Positions 33,053-41,614 of a stretch of DNA of 48,106 nucleotides are shown one piece after another (within the stretch, counting starts at the first letter, position 1; every line of letters starts with the position of its first letter). The translations under genes were made by a program, and so were the position numbers. This DNA comes from Haliscomenobacteraceae bacterium (lineage in GTDB: Bacteria > Bacteroidota > Bacteroidia > Chitinophagales > Saprospiraceae). Location: NCBI GenBank assembly GCA_947501115.1, contig CANMVX010000027.1, positions 1 to 48,106 of the forward strand. Reading direction: 5' to 3'. Under the pieces are notes generated by a model. It was not told the origin of the DNA. It saw nothing but the letters and a program-made list of their open reading frames with translations, and searched no databases.

Positions 33053-35410
33053 TTATGAATGCCCAAAGGGTATTCTTAATCTTACTACCAGATTTCGCCC
33101 GGGTTCCTGGATAAAATATCGAAATCGGTTCAGGTATTCCCTATAACGTGTATTCGTAGCATTATTTAAAGCAACGCCCAATTCTATGTTAGGGAAAAAT
33201 TTATTCTTAATATGTGTAAGAAACTCAATATCAATCCTCAAGTAACCATCAGGGGGTAGGGCATAATCAAAATCAGCCGGTACTCTACCCTGTTTTGCTA
33301 CGTGGGTCAGTTGGGTTCTTATAAAGGAATGCGTTGTATTTTCCTTTGCATTCAAGTAATAAGTAGTAAAAAGTTGCAACTTATTTGTAGGCATATAGAT
33401 TAAATAATCATTGCCAGTTACATTTCTACCTTTTACCATGGCGGCTTGAAAGATGAAATCCCAATGTTTATTCAAACTATAAGTCATATTACCATCAAGG
33501 CCCGCGATACTGACATTGGTTTGACTATAATTAAATGCAGGAAAAGCCCCTCTTATGGTTAAAACCGCTTCTTTCTGAGGGGAAAGGAAAATATATTTGT
33601 TTATCCAATTATAATAGGCGGTAGATTGAATCTTGAATTTACCTTCCTTCCATTCAAAATGAATACTATTATTAAAAGCACGTTCCGGGACCAGATAGGG
33701 ATTTCCTTTTTCGTAACTAGCTGACCCATGGTGCACTCCCTCACTGAAAAGTTCACTAACATGGGGTGTTCTCCAGGAAGATCCTGTTTGAAATACAAGG
33801 AAACCAGCATTTGAAAAATGAAAAACAGAGCTTAAGGTTCCTGAAAAACCTTGAAATTGATTTTCCCTGAAATCTTGTAGTTTAGGATTTAAATCATCAA
33901 TCCTCAGCCTATTCATATCGTAGCGAATACCCCCTTCAAATTCCCAGAGAGAGGTCGGTTTTTTATATTTGAGGGTATAATAAACACCACCTGTCCACTG
34001 GCTATAATCCGGTATTAAACTTCCTCTATCTGTTGTATTTACCTGTTGCATCAGAGCAAGGCCAACATGACCGTGAAAATTTGTATTCCAATTATGCTCC
34101 AGATCTATCTCCCCCCGATAGGTGGTAATTTCAAATAAGATATTGGGATTTTCGAGTGAACTGGGCAGAGTGCCAAAATTTCTATGCGCGTCAAATTCCT
34201 TTCGCCTGTTAAACTGCCTACTCAGATTTATTTCCAGATGACCATCATTTTCAAGATCGATAATATTTTTCCATTGAAAGAACTCATGTAATATTTGTTG
34301 TTGTGGACGACCTATTTCCCGGGAAAATGCGCCATCAGACAAAGGTCTTCCCCTTTCAATGGCATTAGTTAAATCGGTTAAATTTCCTATGTGAGCCTCC
34401 TTCAAAATACCTAGTATGGAAAAATAACGGGAGTAGAAAAAAGTAGAATTCAGGTTATTTTTCTCGGTACCGAGCATCCACGAAAAATTTTCTTCTCTCA
34501 CCCCAGTATTATTCATAAAATAATCGGGCGTATGCAAATTCCCTCCATTTTTAAGCGTTCCCTGGATCCTACCTGACACAGGTAAATTTCCAAAGGAATG
34601 ATTACCATTTAATTGGCCACTTAAAATGCCTAATTTGCCGTTGGACATCCCTTGCAAATGCACCTCACCATCTAATCCTTTTTCCCGTCTCAAGGCAGGC
34701 GGTTCAACTAAAATGATGCCACCTAAAGCATCACCACCATACCTGATGCTACCCGCCCCTTTAATCACCTGAATTTTAGTGGAAAGGAAGGGGTCAATTT
34801 CAGGCGCATGTTCACTACCCCATTGTTGCCCCTCCTGTCTAACACCATTTTGTAAAATTAAAACTCGATTACTATGTAAACCTTGTATAATGGGTTTAGA
34901 AATACTCGCACCGGTATTTAAGGTTTGAACACCAGGCAATTGCTTTAAACTTTCCGCAAGACCAAAGCCCATGGTACTTCGCAACGCTTCCAAATCCAGT
35001 ACCTCTTTTATGGTATTTTTTCCCAGTTTATCTCCATCACCCAGCACGGTTATTTTGTCTAGCATGATGCCTGATTCCCTGAGAACTATCTGAATACTCG
35101 TATCTTTTGTTAATAAAAAAGTAACCTCATACGCTTCCCATCCGATGCGGGAAAACTGAAAAGAATAGGAATCCTTACATAAATTTTTGAACAATAAAAT
35201 GCCTTCCTCATTGGTTGACCCTCCTAAACTTTGCCCTAAAACACCTATATTTACATAAGCTAATGATTTACCCTGAGGATCAACCACAGCCATTTGAAGC
35301 TTTAATGAACAAGAAGAATGTAGCTCCTGTCCCAACAAATAATTGGAAAAGAGCAACATGATGCCTAAAAAACACCCATATTTACATCCAATAATCTTGG
35401 AAAAACTCAT
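33053..35410 (-). CDS. TonB-dependent outer-membrane receptor, probable zinc (ZnuD-like) uptake
   Basis: A 785-residue receptor. A signal peptide (about 1-27) is followed by a carboxypeptidase-like regulatory domain (MAVVDPQGKSLAYVNIGV) that is common in Bacteroidota. The plug domain (FGLAESLKQLPGVQTLNTGA, ISKPIIQGLHSNRVLIL) precedes a 22-strand barrel ending in RLRIPFG-HS. The plug resembles ZnuD-like receptors (RP-I-GL...RVL-L-NG). Divergence from a Fur/Zur-type regulator, with a dyad between them, supports metal control. Iron or haem remains an alternative. The lipoprotein gene follows in the same operon. Confidence 0.85.
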   Translation of the reverse strand: MSFSKIIGCKYGCFLGIMLLFSNYLLGQELHSSCSLKLQMAVVDPQGKSLAYVNIGVLGQSLGGSTNEEGILLFKNLCKDSYSFQFSRIGWEAYEVTFLLTKDTSIQIVLRESGIMLDKITVLGDGDKLGKNTIKEVLDLEALRSTMGFGLAESLKQLPGVQTLNTGASISKPIIQGLHSNRVLILQNGVRQEGQQWGSEHAPEIDPFLSTKIQVIKGAGSIRYGGDALGGIILVEPPALRREKGLDGEVHLQGMSNGKLGILSGQLNGNHSFGNLPVSGRIQGTLKNGGNLHTPDYFMNNTGVREENFSWMLGTEKNNLNSTFFYSRYFSILGILKEAHIGNLTDLTNAIERGRPLSDGAFSREIGRPQQQILHEFFQWKNIIDLENDGHLEINLSRQFNRRKEFDAHRNFGTLPSSLENPNILFEITTYRGEIDLEHNWNTNFHGHVGLALMQQVNTTDRGSLIPDYSQWTGGVYYTLKYKKPTSLWEFEGGIRYDMNRLRIDDLNPKLQDFRENQFQGFSGTLSSVFHFSNAGFLVFQTGSSWRTPHVSELFSEGVHHGSASYEKGNPYLVPERAFNNSIHFEWKEGKFKIQSTAYYNWINKYIFLSPQKEAVLTIRGAFPAFNYSQTNVSIAGLDGNMTYSLNKHWDFIFQAAMVKGRNVTGNDYLIYMPTNKLQLFTTYYLNAKENTTHSFIRTQLTHVAKQGRVPADFDYALPPDGYLRIDIEFLTHIKNKFFPNIELGVALNNATNTRYREYLNRFRYFIQEPGRNLVVRLRIPFGHS

Positions 35411-35465
35411 ATTGCCGTATTTCTTAGAATAATTAAAAAAAATGGATTAAATTCCGTTCACTTTA

Positions 35466-35496
35466 CAAATATAAACATTTTTGCAACATAGTTTCA
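35466..35496. promoter_or_regulatory. Divergent promoter with Fur/Zur-type dyad
   Basis: TATATTTG (minus strand, 35473-35466) is a perfect -7 element for the TonB receptor. Eight bases upstream of it lies TGCAAC-ATA-GTTTCA (35482-35496), an inverted repeat with one mismatched pair per arm. It would sit in the spacer of the receptor promoter and 15 bases before the regulator ATG, so one bound repressor could control both genes. The repressor's identity is inferred from the adjacent fur-family gene. Confidence 0.6.
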
Positions 35497-35510
35497 TATA
35501 TAGAAAGAAA

Positions 35511-35942
35511 ATGAGGACTGATTTTGAATTGGAAAATGACGTTGTCACCTTGTTAAAACATCATGATTTGAGGCTAACCCAAGTCAGAAAGGAAGTTTTA
35601 TCTGTATTTTTAAAGAAAGAGCAGGCCCTTTCCCAAAGCGATATTGAGGAAAATATAGGTCAGATTGATAGAATCACCTTATATAGGACGCTCCGTAGTT
35701 TTGAAGACAATGGATTGATTCACAGAGCCATTGACGGTACAGACAAATTAAGATTTGCCTTGTGTGTGGACTTATGTGACAAGGAAAATCACAAACATAA
35801 TCATGCTCATTTTCATTGTGAAAAATGTACAAAAACCATTTGTTTGAATGGCGTTGAATTTCCCAAAATAATTCATCCTGCCGGATTTAAAGTCAAAGAA
35901 ACTTATTACGTTATGCAGGGCGTTTGTTCAAAATGCCAATAA
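35511..35942 (+). CDS. Fur-family metal-responsive repressor, probably Zur
   Basis: A 143-residue regulator. The N-terminal winged helix (LRLTQVRKEVLSVFLKKEQA, DRITLYRTLRSFEDNGLI) is followed by the dimerisation domain with a His-rich stretch (NHKHNHAHFHCEKC) and a C-terminal CSKC. These CxxC pairs form the structural zinc site. ATG 35511 is chosen; the TTG at 35481 would start inside the operator. It is divergent from a ZnuD-like receptor, which favours zinc sensing over iron. It likely represses the receptor operon and itself when metal is ample. Confidence 0.82.
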   Translation: MRTDFELENDVVTLLKHHDLRLTQVRKEVLSVFLKKEQALSQSDIEENIGQIDRITLYRTLRSFEDNGLIHRAIDGTDKLRFALCVDLCDKENHKHNHAHFHCEKCTKTICLNGVEFPKIIHPAGFKVKETYYVMQGVCSKCQ

Positions 35943-36054
35943 ACATAAACGTTGAAGCTATGTATTCTGAAAATGAGTTAGAGGGAGAATTGGCAGCATT
36001 TAAAAATATAAAATAAAACTTTAAAATTGTGAAAAATAAAATAATTATTTATTT

Positions 36055-36098
36055 AACAACTTTATAGTTGTTTTTTAAAATAAACAGTTCTACCTTTG
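36055..36098 (+). promoter_or_regulatory. Promoter and palindromic operator of the MqsR/Panacea toxin-antitoxin pair
   Basis: TTG at 36068-36070 and TACCTTTG at 36091-36098, 20 bases apart, form a near-ideal Bacteroidota promoter (-33 TTG, -7 TAnnTTTG), 17 bases before the toxin ATG. The -33 lies in a perfect inverted repeat AACAACT-TTAT-AGTTGTT (36055-36072). A palindrome of similar spacing (AACCT-N-AGGTT) is the MqsA operator in E. coli, so autorepression by the HTH antitoxin is likely. Confidence 0.72.
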
Positions 36099-36115
36099 TA
36101 TTTCTAATCCAATAA

Positions 36116-36331
36116 ATGATTTCAAAAACGGAAGTAGCCTCTTTTTTAAAAGATTACAGTGAAGGTCCCGTCGAAGAAAAAATATATGGAGGTGCTGATA
36201 TGTGGGTGTTTGGCAAAACAATAAAGAAAAGGGAAGTATATATCAAAATCACGATGGGACCAATTGGTAGCAGTGTTATCTGCATCTCTTTTCATTTGGC
36301 ACAACACAAAATGAATTATCCTTTTAAATAA
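36116..36331 (+). CDS. Shortened MqsR-like toxin
   Basis: A 71-residue protein. Its second half (MWVFGKTIKKREVYIKITMG, then SSVICISFHLA) aligns with the C-terminal beta strands of MqsR mRNA interferases (E. coli: VYLKI...LIVSFKEK). MqsR is 98 residues; here the segment between FLKDY and YSEGP seems to lack about 30-40 residues that homologues have between an N-terminal helix and the strand region. It may therefore be inactive or act differently. The gene is directly followed by an HTH-Panacea antitoxin and preceded by a strong promoter with a palindrome. Confidence 0.65.
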   Translation: MISKTEVASFLKDYSEGPVEEKIYGGADMWVFGKTIKKREVYIKITMGPIGSSVICISFHLAQHKMNYPFK

Positions 36332-36337
36332 TTGAAT

Positions 36338-37342
36338 ATGAAAAGTCCAATCACAGGTCTGGAAATGAAATTGACCAAGGAACAAAGGTCAATGATTTTC
36401 AGAAAGGAAACATTTGACATTGTTTTTCATTATTACCAATGCGAGGATAGCCGTGAACAATTTACCTCAGCGGCATTAGATGAATTGAATATGAATCAGG
36501 TATATAATCAATACCGGGATAAATTCAATATTCCTTTCCCCGACGAAATTAATAATATTCGCAGTAAATATGGTTTGTCAGCATCCAAGATGTCGGAAAT
36601 TTTAGGCTTTGGAGTAAACAGTTATCGCCAATATGAAGCAGGCGAAATTCCTAGTGTAGCTAATGCCAAGCTAATACAAATGGTGGATGACCCGCAAAAT
36701 TTCATGGAAATGACAGTATTGTGTGGCACATTGGATGAAAAAGCCAGAGTTAAATACATTCAGAAAGCAATATTTCTTGCAGGAGAAAAGAAAAGGAACA
36801 TTTTCAATATAAATTTCAAAGAATATTTACTTGGCAATCATTTGGCCGATATATATTCGGGGTATAGAAATCCAAACTTTGAAAAAATCACCGAAATGGT
36901 CGTTTATTTTTCAGATAAATTATCACCTTTCAAGACAAAGATGAATAAACTGTTGTTTTATGCCGATTTTTTAATGTTTAAGCAAAGTTGTTTTTCAATT
37001 AGCGGAATGCGTTACAAAGCTATTGAAATGGGCCCCGTACCTATTAATTTTCAAAGTATCTTTGAGTATTTAGCCAACAAAGATGAAATTGATATTTTCA
37101 CCACAGAATTTCCTCAAGGTTACATTGGCGAACAATTCAAGGCAAAAAAAAATAGGCCTTTTAGGGCAGAATTGTTTTCAGAAAATGAATTAAAAGTTTT
37201 AGAAAAGGTAGCCACCGTATTCAAACCAACAAGTACAAATGAAATGATTGAATTAAGTCATTTGGAAGAAGCCTGGAAGAAAAATGAAAAGAACAAGAGT
37301 GTCATCAGTTATGAATATGCATTTGATTTAAATCAAATGTAA
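36338..37342 (+). CDS. HTH plus Panacea (DUF4065) antitoxin
   Basis: A protein of about 334 residues. Residues 60-125 contain an XRE/MqsA-like HTH (IRSKYGLSASKMSEILGFG, then NSYRQYEAGEIPS). Residues 190-290 carry the DUF4065/SocA-like Panacea domain (KTKMNKLLFYADFLMFKQ, then YKAIEMGPVPINFQSIFEYL). Panacea domains are known as versatile antitoxin modules that neutralise unrelated toxins. ATG 36338 is preferred over the TTG at 36332, which directly follows the toxin stop. The protein should bind the palindrome at 36055-36072 and counter the preceding MqsR-like toxin. Confidence 0.8.
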   Translation: MKSPITGLEMKLTKEQRSMIFRKETFDIVFHYYQCEDSREQFTSAALDELNMNQVYNQYRDKFNIPFPDEINNIRSKYGLSASKMSEILGFGVNSYRQYEAGEIPSVANAKLIQMVDDPQNFMEMTVLCGTLDEKARVKYIQKAIFLAGEKKRNIFNINFKEYLLGNHLADIYSGYRNPNFEKITEMVVYFSDKLSPFKTKMNKLLFYADFLMFKQSCFSISGMRYKAIEMGPVPINFQSIFEYLANKDEIDIFTTEFPQGYIGEQFKAKKNRPFRAELFSENELKVLEKVATVFKPTSTNEMIELSHLEEAWKKNEKNKSVISYEYAFDLNQM

Positions 37343-37509
37343 GATGAGTAAATACTAAAGGTTGTAAACCTAACAGATGATAACGCTAACAATGGCCAGA
37401 TGAAAATATAAAACTTTAAAATTTTGAAAATTGAAATTCAAATTCGCTATGATTATCTTAGATAAAAAGCTAATTTGTTTACATGTAATGAATACACTAA
37501 AATTAAAAA

Positions 37510-37887
37510 ATGAATTCCATTCCTGGTATTTTCAATGATGTCATTGGATCCGTAATGCGTGGTCCTTCCAGTTATCATTGTGCTTCAGCATTGGGTATTG
37601 GAAGAAAGTTTACGGAAGGATTAATAGGCGTTTTTATCACAAAAAACACCTCTTTTGAAGCAAAAGTAGGAGATTGTATGTCTGAAACAGGTTCAGCAGG
37701 AGGAATGGCAATAGCTGCTCTAGCTTTACAAAATTCGCTTGGTTTAATATGTGATCCAAAAGGCAACCGGGTTGAAGCAACCTGTTTAGGAAAAAATGTT
37801 ATGGCAGCATCAAACGCCGTTTCTTCTGCAAATATGGCCCTTTCAAATTATGCCCATTTAATCCCATTAGAAGAGCTCATACCCTAA
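37510..37887 (+). pseudogene. Collapsed L-serine dehydratase remnant
   Basis: A 125-residue frame that joins two distant parts of an iron-sulfur L-serine ammonia-lyase. The first 30 residues (SIPGIFNDVIGSVMRGPSSY, then HCASALGIGR) match the start of the beta domain with its GPSS-H motif. Residues 52-120 (VGDCMSETGSAGGMAIAALA, LGLICDPKGN, AASNAVSSANMAL) match the end of the alpha domain, where family members have GLxCDPVxG and AVxAxxMAL. About 300-400 intervening residues, including most of the cluster site, are gone. A functional short protein cannot be excluded, but the joined ends fit a deletion. Confidence 0.65.
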
Positions 37888-38007
37888 GATGTACTAATTT
37901 TGGTGGTTTGTCCGTTACCAAAACTACCAGGAAAAAAGAATTAAATCTTGAAAATGCTCCTGTTAAATTTTACAAATCATGTTGAAAGGGAAGTTAAAAT
38001 TTAGACA

Positions 38008-39462
38008 ATGAAAAAGATAGGAATACTTGGATTTTTTATTCTTTCATCTTTCAGCTTAATCCTTGCTCAAGCGCCCAATCTGATAAGTTATCAGGCAGTA
38101 ATATGGGATGGGAGTGGAAATCTGGTAGCCGAGAAAATGGTAAGTATTAAAATTTCCATTCTTCAAGGTTCTGTCACAGGAGCTGCCGTATATGCTGAAA
38201 CTCACAGGATACAAACTAATGTCAATGGCTTGGTAAGCCTTTTGATTGGAGGAGGAACGAGTGCCACAGGAAAGATTTCAGATATAAACTGGGGAGGAGG
38301 TAGTTTTTTTCTGAAAACCGAAACAGATCCTACTGGAGGTGCCAATTTTTCTATTATTGGGACTACCCAATTGGTAAGTGTTCCGTATGCAATCCATTCC
38401 AACACGTCAAATAACCTTGTTACACCTACTCCTGGTTTACCTGGTCAAATATTAACGGCAGATAAAGAGGGTAAACCAATATGGGTTTCAACTTATCCGA
38501 CGATTAATACTACCAATTCTTCGAATATTACGTCCAATACCGCAGCAAGTGGTGGAAATGTCACCTCTGATGGAGGAGCACCAATTACTTCCAGAGGTGT
38601 GGTTTGGTCAACATTTCCCAATCCAACCATTTCATTAAGTACAAAAACTAATAATGGAACTGGTTTGGGTACATTTTCTGCTTCTCTAAGTGGATTAACC
38701 TCAAATACCACCTATTATGGTCGGGCATTTGCGACGAACAGTGTTGGCACTGGATACGGGAATGAAATAAGTTTTACAACTACCGCTGGATTAACCATGA
38801 ATACCCCATGTATTGGAACTCCAACTGTTAAAGATATTGACGGAAATAGTTACAATACGGTTCAGATTGGTACGCAATGCTGGACAAAGGAAAATTTAAA
38901 GGTTACTAAGTATAATGATAACAGCTTGATACCATTAGAGGCCACGGGTAGTATTAATGGCATTTCTGCCAAATGGCAAGCCCTTACCAATGGATCCTAC
39001 AGCATTTATGCCAATGAAATAAGTACGGGAACAAACGCCACAATCTATGGCTTTTTATATAACTGGTATGCTGTAAAAGGAATAGCAACCATTGGTAGTA
39101 ACAACTTAAAGAATATCTGCCCCATAGGTTGGCATGTTCCGACAGATGGAGAATGGACCATCTTAACAAATTTCCTTGGTGGAGACGTAGCAGGTGGAAA
39201 AATGAAACAATCAGGAACAACGCTTTGGAATGCTCCAAATACAGGTGCCGACAACTCCAGTGGTCTCACTGTCCTACCAGCTGGCTCGCGAAATAGTGAT
39301 GGTAGTTTTTACGGGATCAGAAGCAATGCTTTCTTTTGGAGTTCATCAGAGGATGGCAACAACTACGGCTGTTACCGCAACATGATTCTAAATAATAGTA
39401 ACGTAAGCAGGTATATCAACTACAAGTCTGCCGGCGCCTCCGTCCGTTGCCTTAGGGATTGA
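38008..39462 (+). CDS. Secreted FISUMP-domain surface protein
   Basis: A 484-residue exported protein with a signal peptide (1-20, ending LILA-Q). Residues 22-130 form the N-terminal domain common in Bacteroidota surface proteins (LISYQAVIWDGSGNLV, TNVNGLVSLLIGGG, QLVSVPYAIHSN). Residues 160-255 resemble a fibronectin-type repeat (GVVWSTFPNPTI, LSGLTSNTTYYGRAFATNS). Residues 275-484 are the Fibrobacter succinogenes major paralogous (FISUMP) domain, ending ASVRCLRD. The last 40 codons switch to AAC, TAC and other C-ending codons, unlike the rest. FISUMP folds are lectin-like; the role is probably adhesion. Confidence 0.85.
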   Translation: MKKIGILGFFILSSFSLILAQAPNLISYQAVIWDGSGNLVAEKMVSIKISILQGSVTGAAVYAETHRIQTNVNGLVSLLIGGGTSATGKISDINWGGGSFFLKTETDPTGGANFSIIGTTQLVSVPYAIHSNTSNNLVTPTPGLPGQILTADKEGKPIWVSTYPTINTTNSSNITSNTAASGGNVTSDGGAPITSRGVVWSTFPNPTISLSTKTNNGTGLGTFSASLSGLTSNTTYYGRAFATNSVGTGYGNEISFTTTAGLTMNTPCIGTPTVKDIDGNSYNTVQIGTQCWTKENLKVTKYNDNSLIPLEATGSINGISAKWQALTNGSYSIYANEISTGTNATIYGFLYNWYAVKGIATIGSNNLKNICPIGWHVPTDGEWTILTNFLGGDVAGGKMKQSGTTLWNAPNTGADNSSGLTVLPAGSRNSDGSFYGIRSNAFFWSSSEDGNNYGCYRNMILNNSNVSRYINYKSAGASVRCLRD

Positions 39463-39543
39463 CTAAACAGCGTTTTTGATGATTTTATACTAAATTATAA
39501 TTTATCTTAGAGCATATTGCGAAATAAAACTTAGTATCTACGA

Positions 39544-39562
39544 CCAAAATTGGGTAGATTGC
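39544..39562. repeat. Second copy of a short motif also present near 20511
   Basis: CCAAAATTGGGTAGATTGC differs from 20511-20530 only by one T fewer in the run. Both lie upstream of accessory genes on the plus strand. A shorter match (TTGGGTAGAT) occurs inverted near 46897-46906. Confidence 0.4.
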
Positions 39563-39630
39563 TTAAAGTATGTTTAGGCTTTAAGAAAGTAGGCCGTCAT
39601 TTTAAAAAGGCACCGCATAAAAAAAACAAA

Positions 39631-40170
39631 ATGACAAAAGAAGAACAAATTGAAATTCCATTAAGTAAACCTAAAATAATACTGACTTTTTTAGGTTCAC
39701 TATTATTTGTTGGACTTGGAATATGGTTTTTAACATGCCCACCACAGAGAAATCACTGGTTATTTGGAGACCCAACACTAATTTTTATTGCTGGAATTTC
39801 TTCTGTGATATTTTTTGGACTAGCAGCAGTAACAATATTTCGTAAGTTTTCAGACAAAAAGCCTGGATTAACAATAAACAAACAAGGAATAATTGATAAT
39901 TCAAGTGGTGTTTCTGGGGGACTAATTCCTTGGGCAGACATTCAAGAAATTAAAATATCCAAAGTTATGAGCCAAAAATTCTTGATGCTTATAGTTAGAA
40001 ATCCCGAAGACTATTTGAAGAAAGTAACAAATCCGCTGAAAAGAAATGCAATGAAAATGAATTATAAAACTTATGGTACGCCAATAAGTATTACTTCAAA
40101 TGCTTTACAGACAAACTTTGACGATTTACACAAATTGTTAATTGACAAAATGAACGAATATAAATCGTAG
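39631..40170 (+). CDS. STM3941-family two-helix membrane protein
   Basis: A 179-residue protein with two transmembrane helices near the N-terminus (LTFLGSLLFVGLGIWFLTC; LIFIAGISSVIFFGLAAVTI). A cytoplasmic PH-like domain follows (GLTINKQGIIDNSS, LIPWADIQEIKIS, FLMLIVRNPEDYL). This layout is that of STM3941-like proteins of unknown function. ATG 39631 (MTKEEQIEIPLSK) is chosen; an upstream TTG at 39550 would add a basic stretch that does not look coding and overlaps the short repeat at 39544. No operon partner is evident. Confidence 0.78.
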   Translation: MTKEEQIEIPLSKPKIILTFLGSLLFVGLGIWFLTCPPQRNHWLFGDPTLIFIAGISSVIFFGLAAVTIFRKFSDKKPGLTINKQGIIDNSSGVSGGLIPWADIQEIKISKVMSQKFLMLIVRNPEDYLKKVTNPLKRNAMKMNYKTYGTPISITSNALQTNFDDLHKLLIDKMNEYKS

Positions 40171-40240
40171 AAAAACAACGAACGGCCAATATCGGTTTGG
40201 CAATATGTTGACAGAAGTGCTTCTAATGAGATAATTAATA

Positions 40241-41311
40241 ATGACGATGAACAAAATATTACTTTTTAGCTTTTTGACAATTCTTACCTGCTGCAACGGA
40301 CAAGAAAAAGCACACCCTGGGAAAGAACTAAATACTTCCAATCCAATTCCCAAGGTGATAAGAAATTTTAAGGCAATAGGTATGGATCCCGATTTTGATA
40401 CTACCTTGGTCAGTCAATATATCCGAAGTATCTTTCAGGATTCGAAAGGAAATTTATGGTTTGGCACATTTGAAGGTGTAGTAAGATATAATGTGAAAAC
40501 ACTGACCTATTTTTCTACTCCAGAGGGATTTATTTCCAATAGTGTATTTGCTATAAATGAAGATAAAATGGGAAATATATGGATTGGGACGGACCAAGGC
40601 GTTTATAGATATGACGGAAATACATTTAAAAATTTTAATCAAAAAGATGGACTGAACCATATTGATATAAGTCGAAAGGGGATTCTTGTTGACAAATCTG
40701 GCACTATTTGGGTAGGTACACATGGAGGTGTTTACCGGTATGACCCAACTGCCGATAGCAAAGGCGGTCAAAGTTTTTCATTATTCCACCAACTTCCCCC
40801 TATCAATATTGCTGACATCATGGAAGACAAAAGTGGCAACATTTGGTTTGCGACCGCCAATCAAGGTGTTTTTCGCTATGATGGAAAAACAATTATCAAT
40901 ATGGCAGAAAAGGAAGAATTAAGCGCTAACTATGCAGGAGGTATAGCACAAGATAACGATGGCAATATGTGGTTTACGATGAAAACCGGCATTTGCAAAT
41001 ATGATGGAAAGACTTTAACAGAATACACAGCCAAAGACGGCTTAGGTGGAACTGAATTTTGGGGCATAATTATCGAACGTTCGGGTATAATATGGGTTAC
41101 AGCCAGAGGCAGTACCACAAGATTTGACCCTTCCATTCCCTTACCAAATCCAGATGCATTTACCGTATTTACACCAGAAGACGGTCTAAACTGTTGCGTT
41201 CAAAGTATGTTTCAAGATATATCGGGAAGAATGTGGTGGGGTACAGGGCAAGGACTCTATCGATTTGATGGTAAACGATTTTATCAGGTAAAACAAAATG
41301 GCCCCTGGTAG
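40241..41311 (+). CDS. Reg_prop beta-propeller lipoprotein
   Basis: A 356-residue protein with a lipoprotein signal (ILTCC, Cys at about residue 18-19). It contains at least six two-component-regulator propeller repeats of the form D-x-x-G-N-h-W-h-G-T...G-V-h-R-Y-D (GNLWFGTFEGVVRYN, GNIWIGTDQGVYRYDG, GTIWVGTHGGVYRYDP, GNIWFATANQGVFRYDG, GNMWFTMKTGICKYDG, GRMWWGTGQGLYRFDG). In hybrid sensors such propellers precede a kinase; here no kinase or transmembrane domain follows, so it is a stand-alone ligand-binding lipoprotein of unknown ligand. Confidence 0.87.
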   Translation: MTMNKILLFSFLTILTCCNGQEKAHPGKELNTSNPIPKVIRNFKAIGMDPDFDTTLVSQYIRSIFQDSKGNLWFGTFEGVVRYNVKTLTYFSTPEGFISNSVFAINEDKMGNIWIGTDQGVYRYDGNTFKNFNQKDGLNHIDISRKGILVDKSGTIWVGTHGGVYRYDPTADSKGGQSFSLFHQLPPINIADIMEDKSGNIWFATANQGVFRYDGKTIINMAEKEELSANYAGGIAQDNDGNMWFTMKTGICKYDGKTLTEYTAKDGLGGTEFWGIIIERSGIIWVTARGSTTRFDPSIPLPNPDAFTVFTPEDGLNCCVQSMFQDISGRMWWGTGQGLYRFDGKRFYQVKQNGPW

Positions 41312-41614
41312 ATTTAGCAAATTTTACCGACTCAAGTGATTTGAAAAAAGGATACAGAAAATGTATATTTCTTTGAAATACTTATGCTTATCACAGCTAA
41401 AACAGTAATAATTCTTAATTTATTAAAAGTAGTGTCTCAATTTTACCCGGAATATCCAGCCTAAACTTTTAGTGCCGAAAGAAATTGGGGACTTCAGAGC
41501 TTAAAATTGCATGATAATAATGAACTTACTAAGTTTCACGAAGCTTCATTTAATCAGCGTTCAACAGAGTAACGATATTTTTCGTATTTTCTGCTTTAAA
41601 AATTAAAAAGGAAT
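41312..41614. other. 303-base gap with no recognisable gene
   Basis: An AT-rich stretch before the orphan HTH gene. I looked for a RelE/HigB-type toxin in all frames, since such an antitoxin usually follows one, and found none. Confidence 0.4.
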
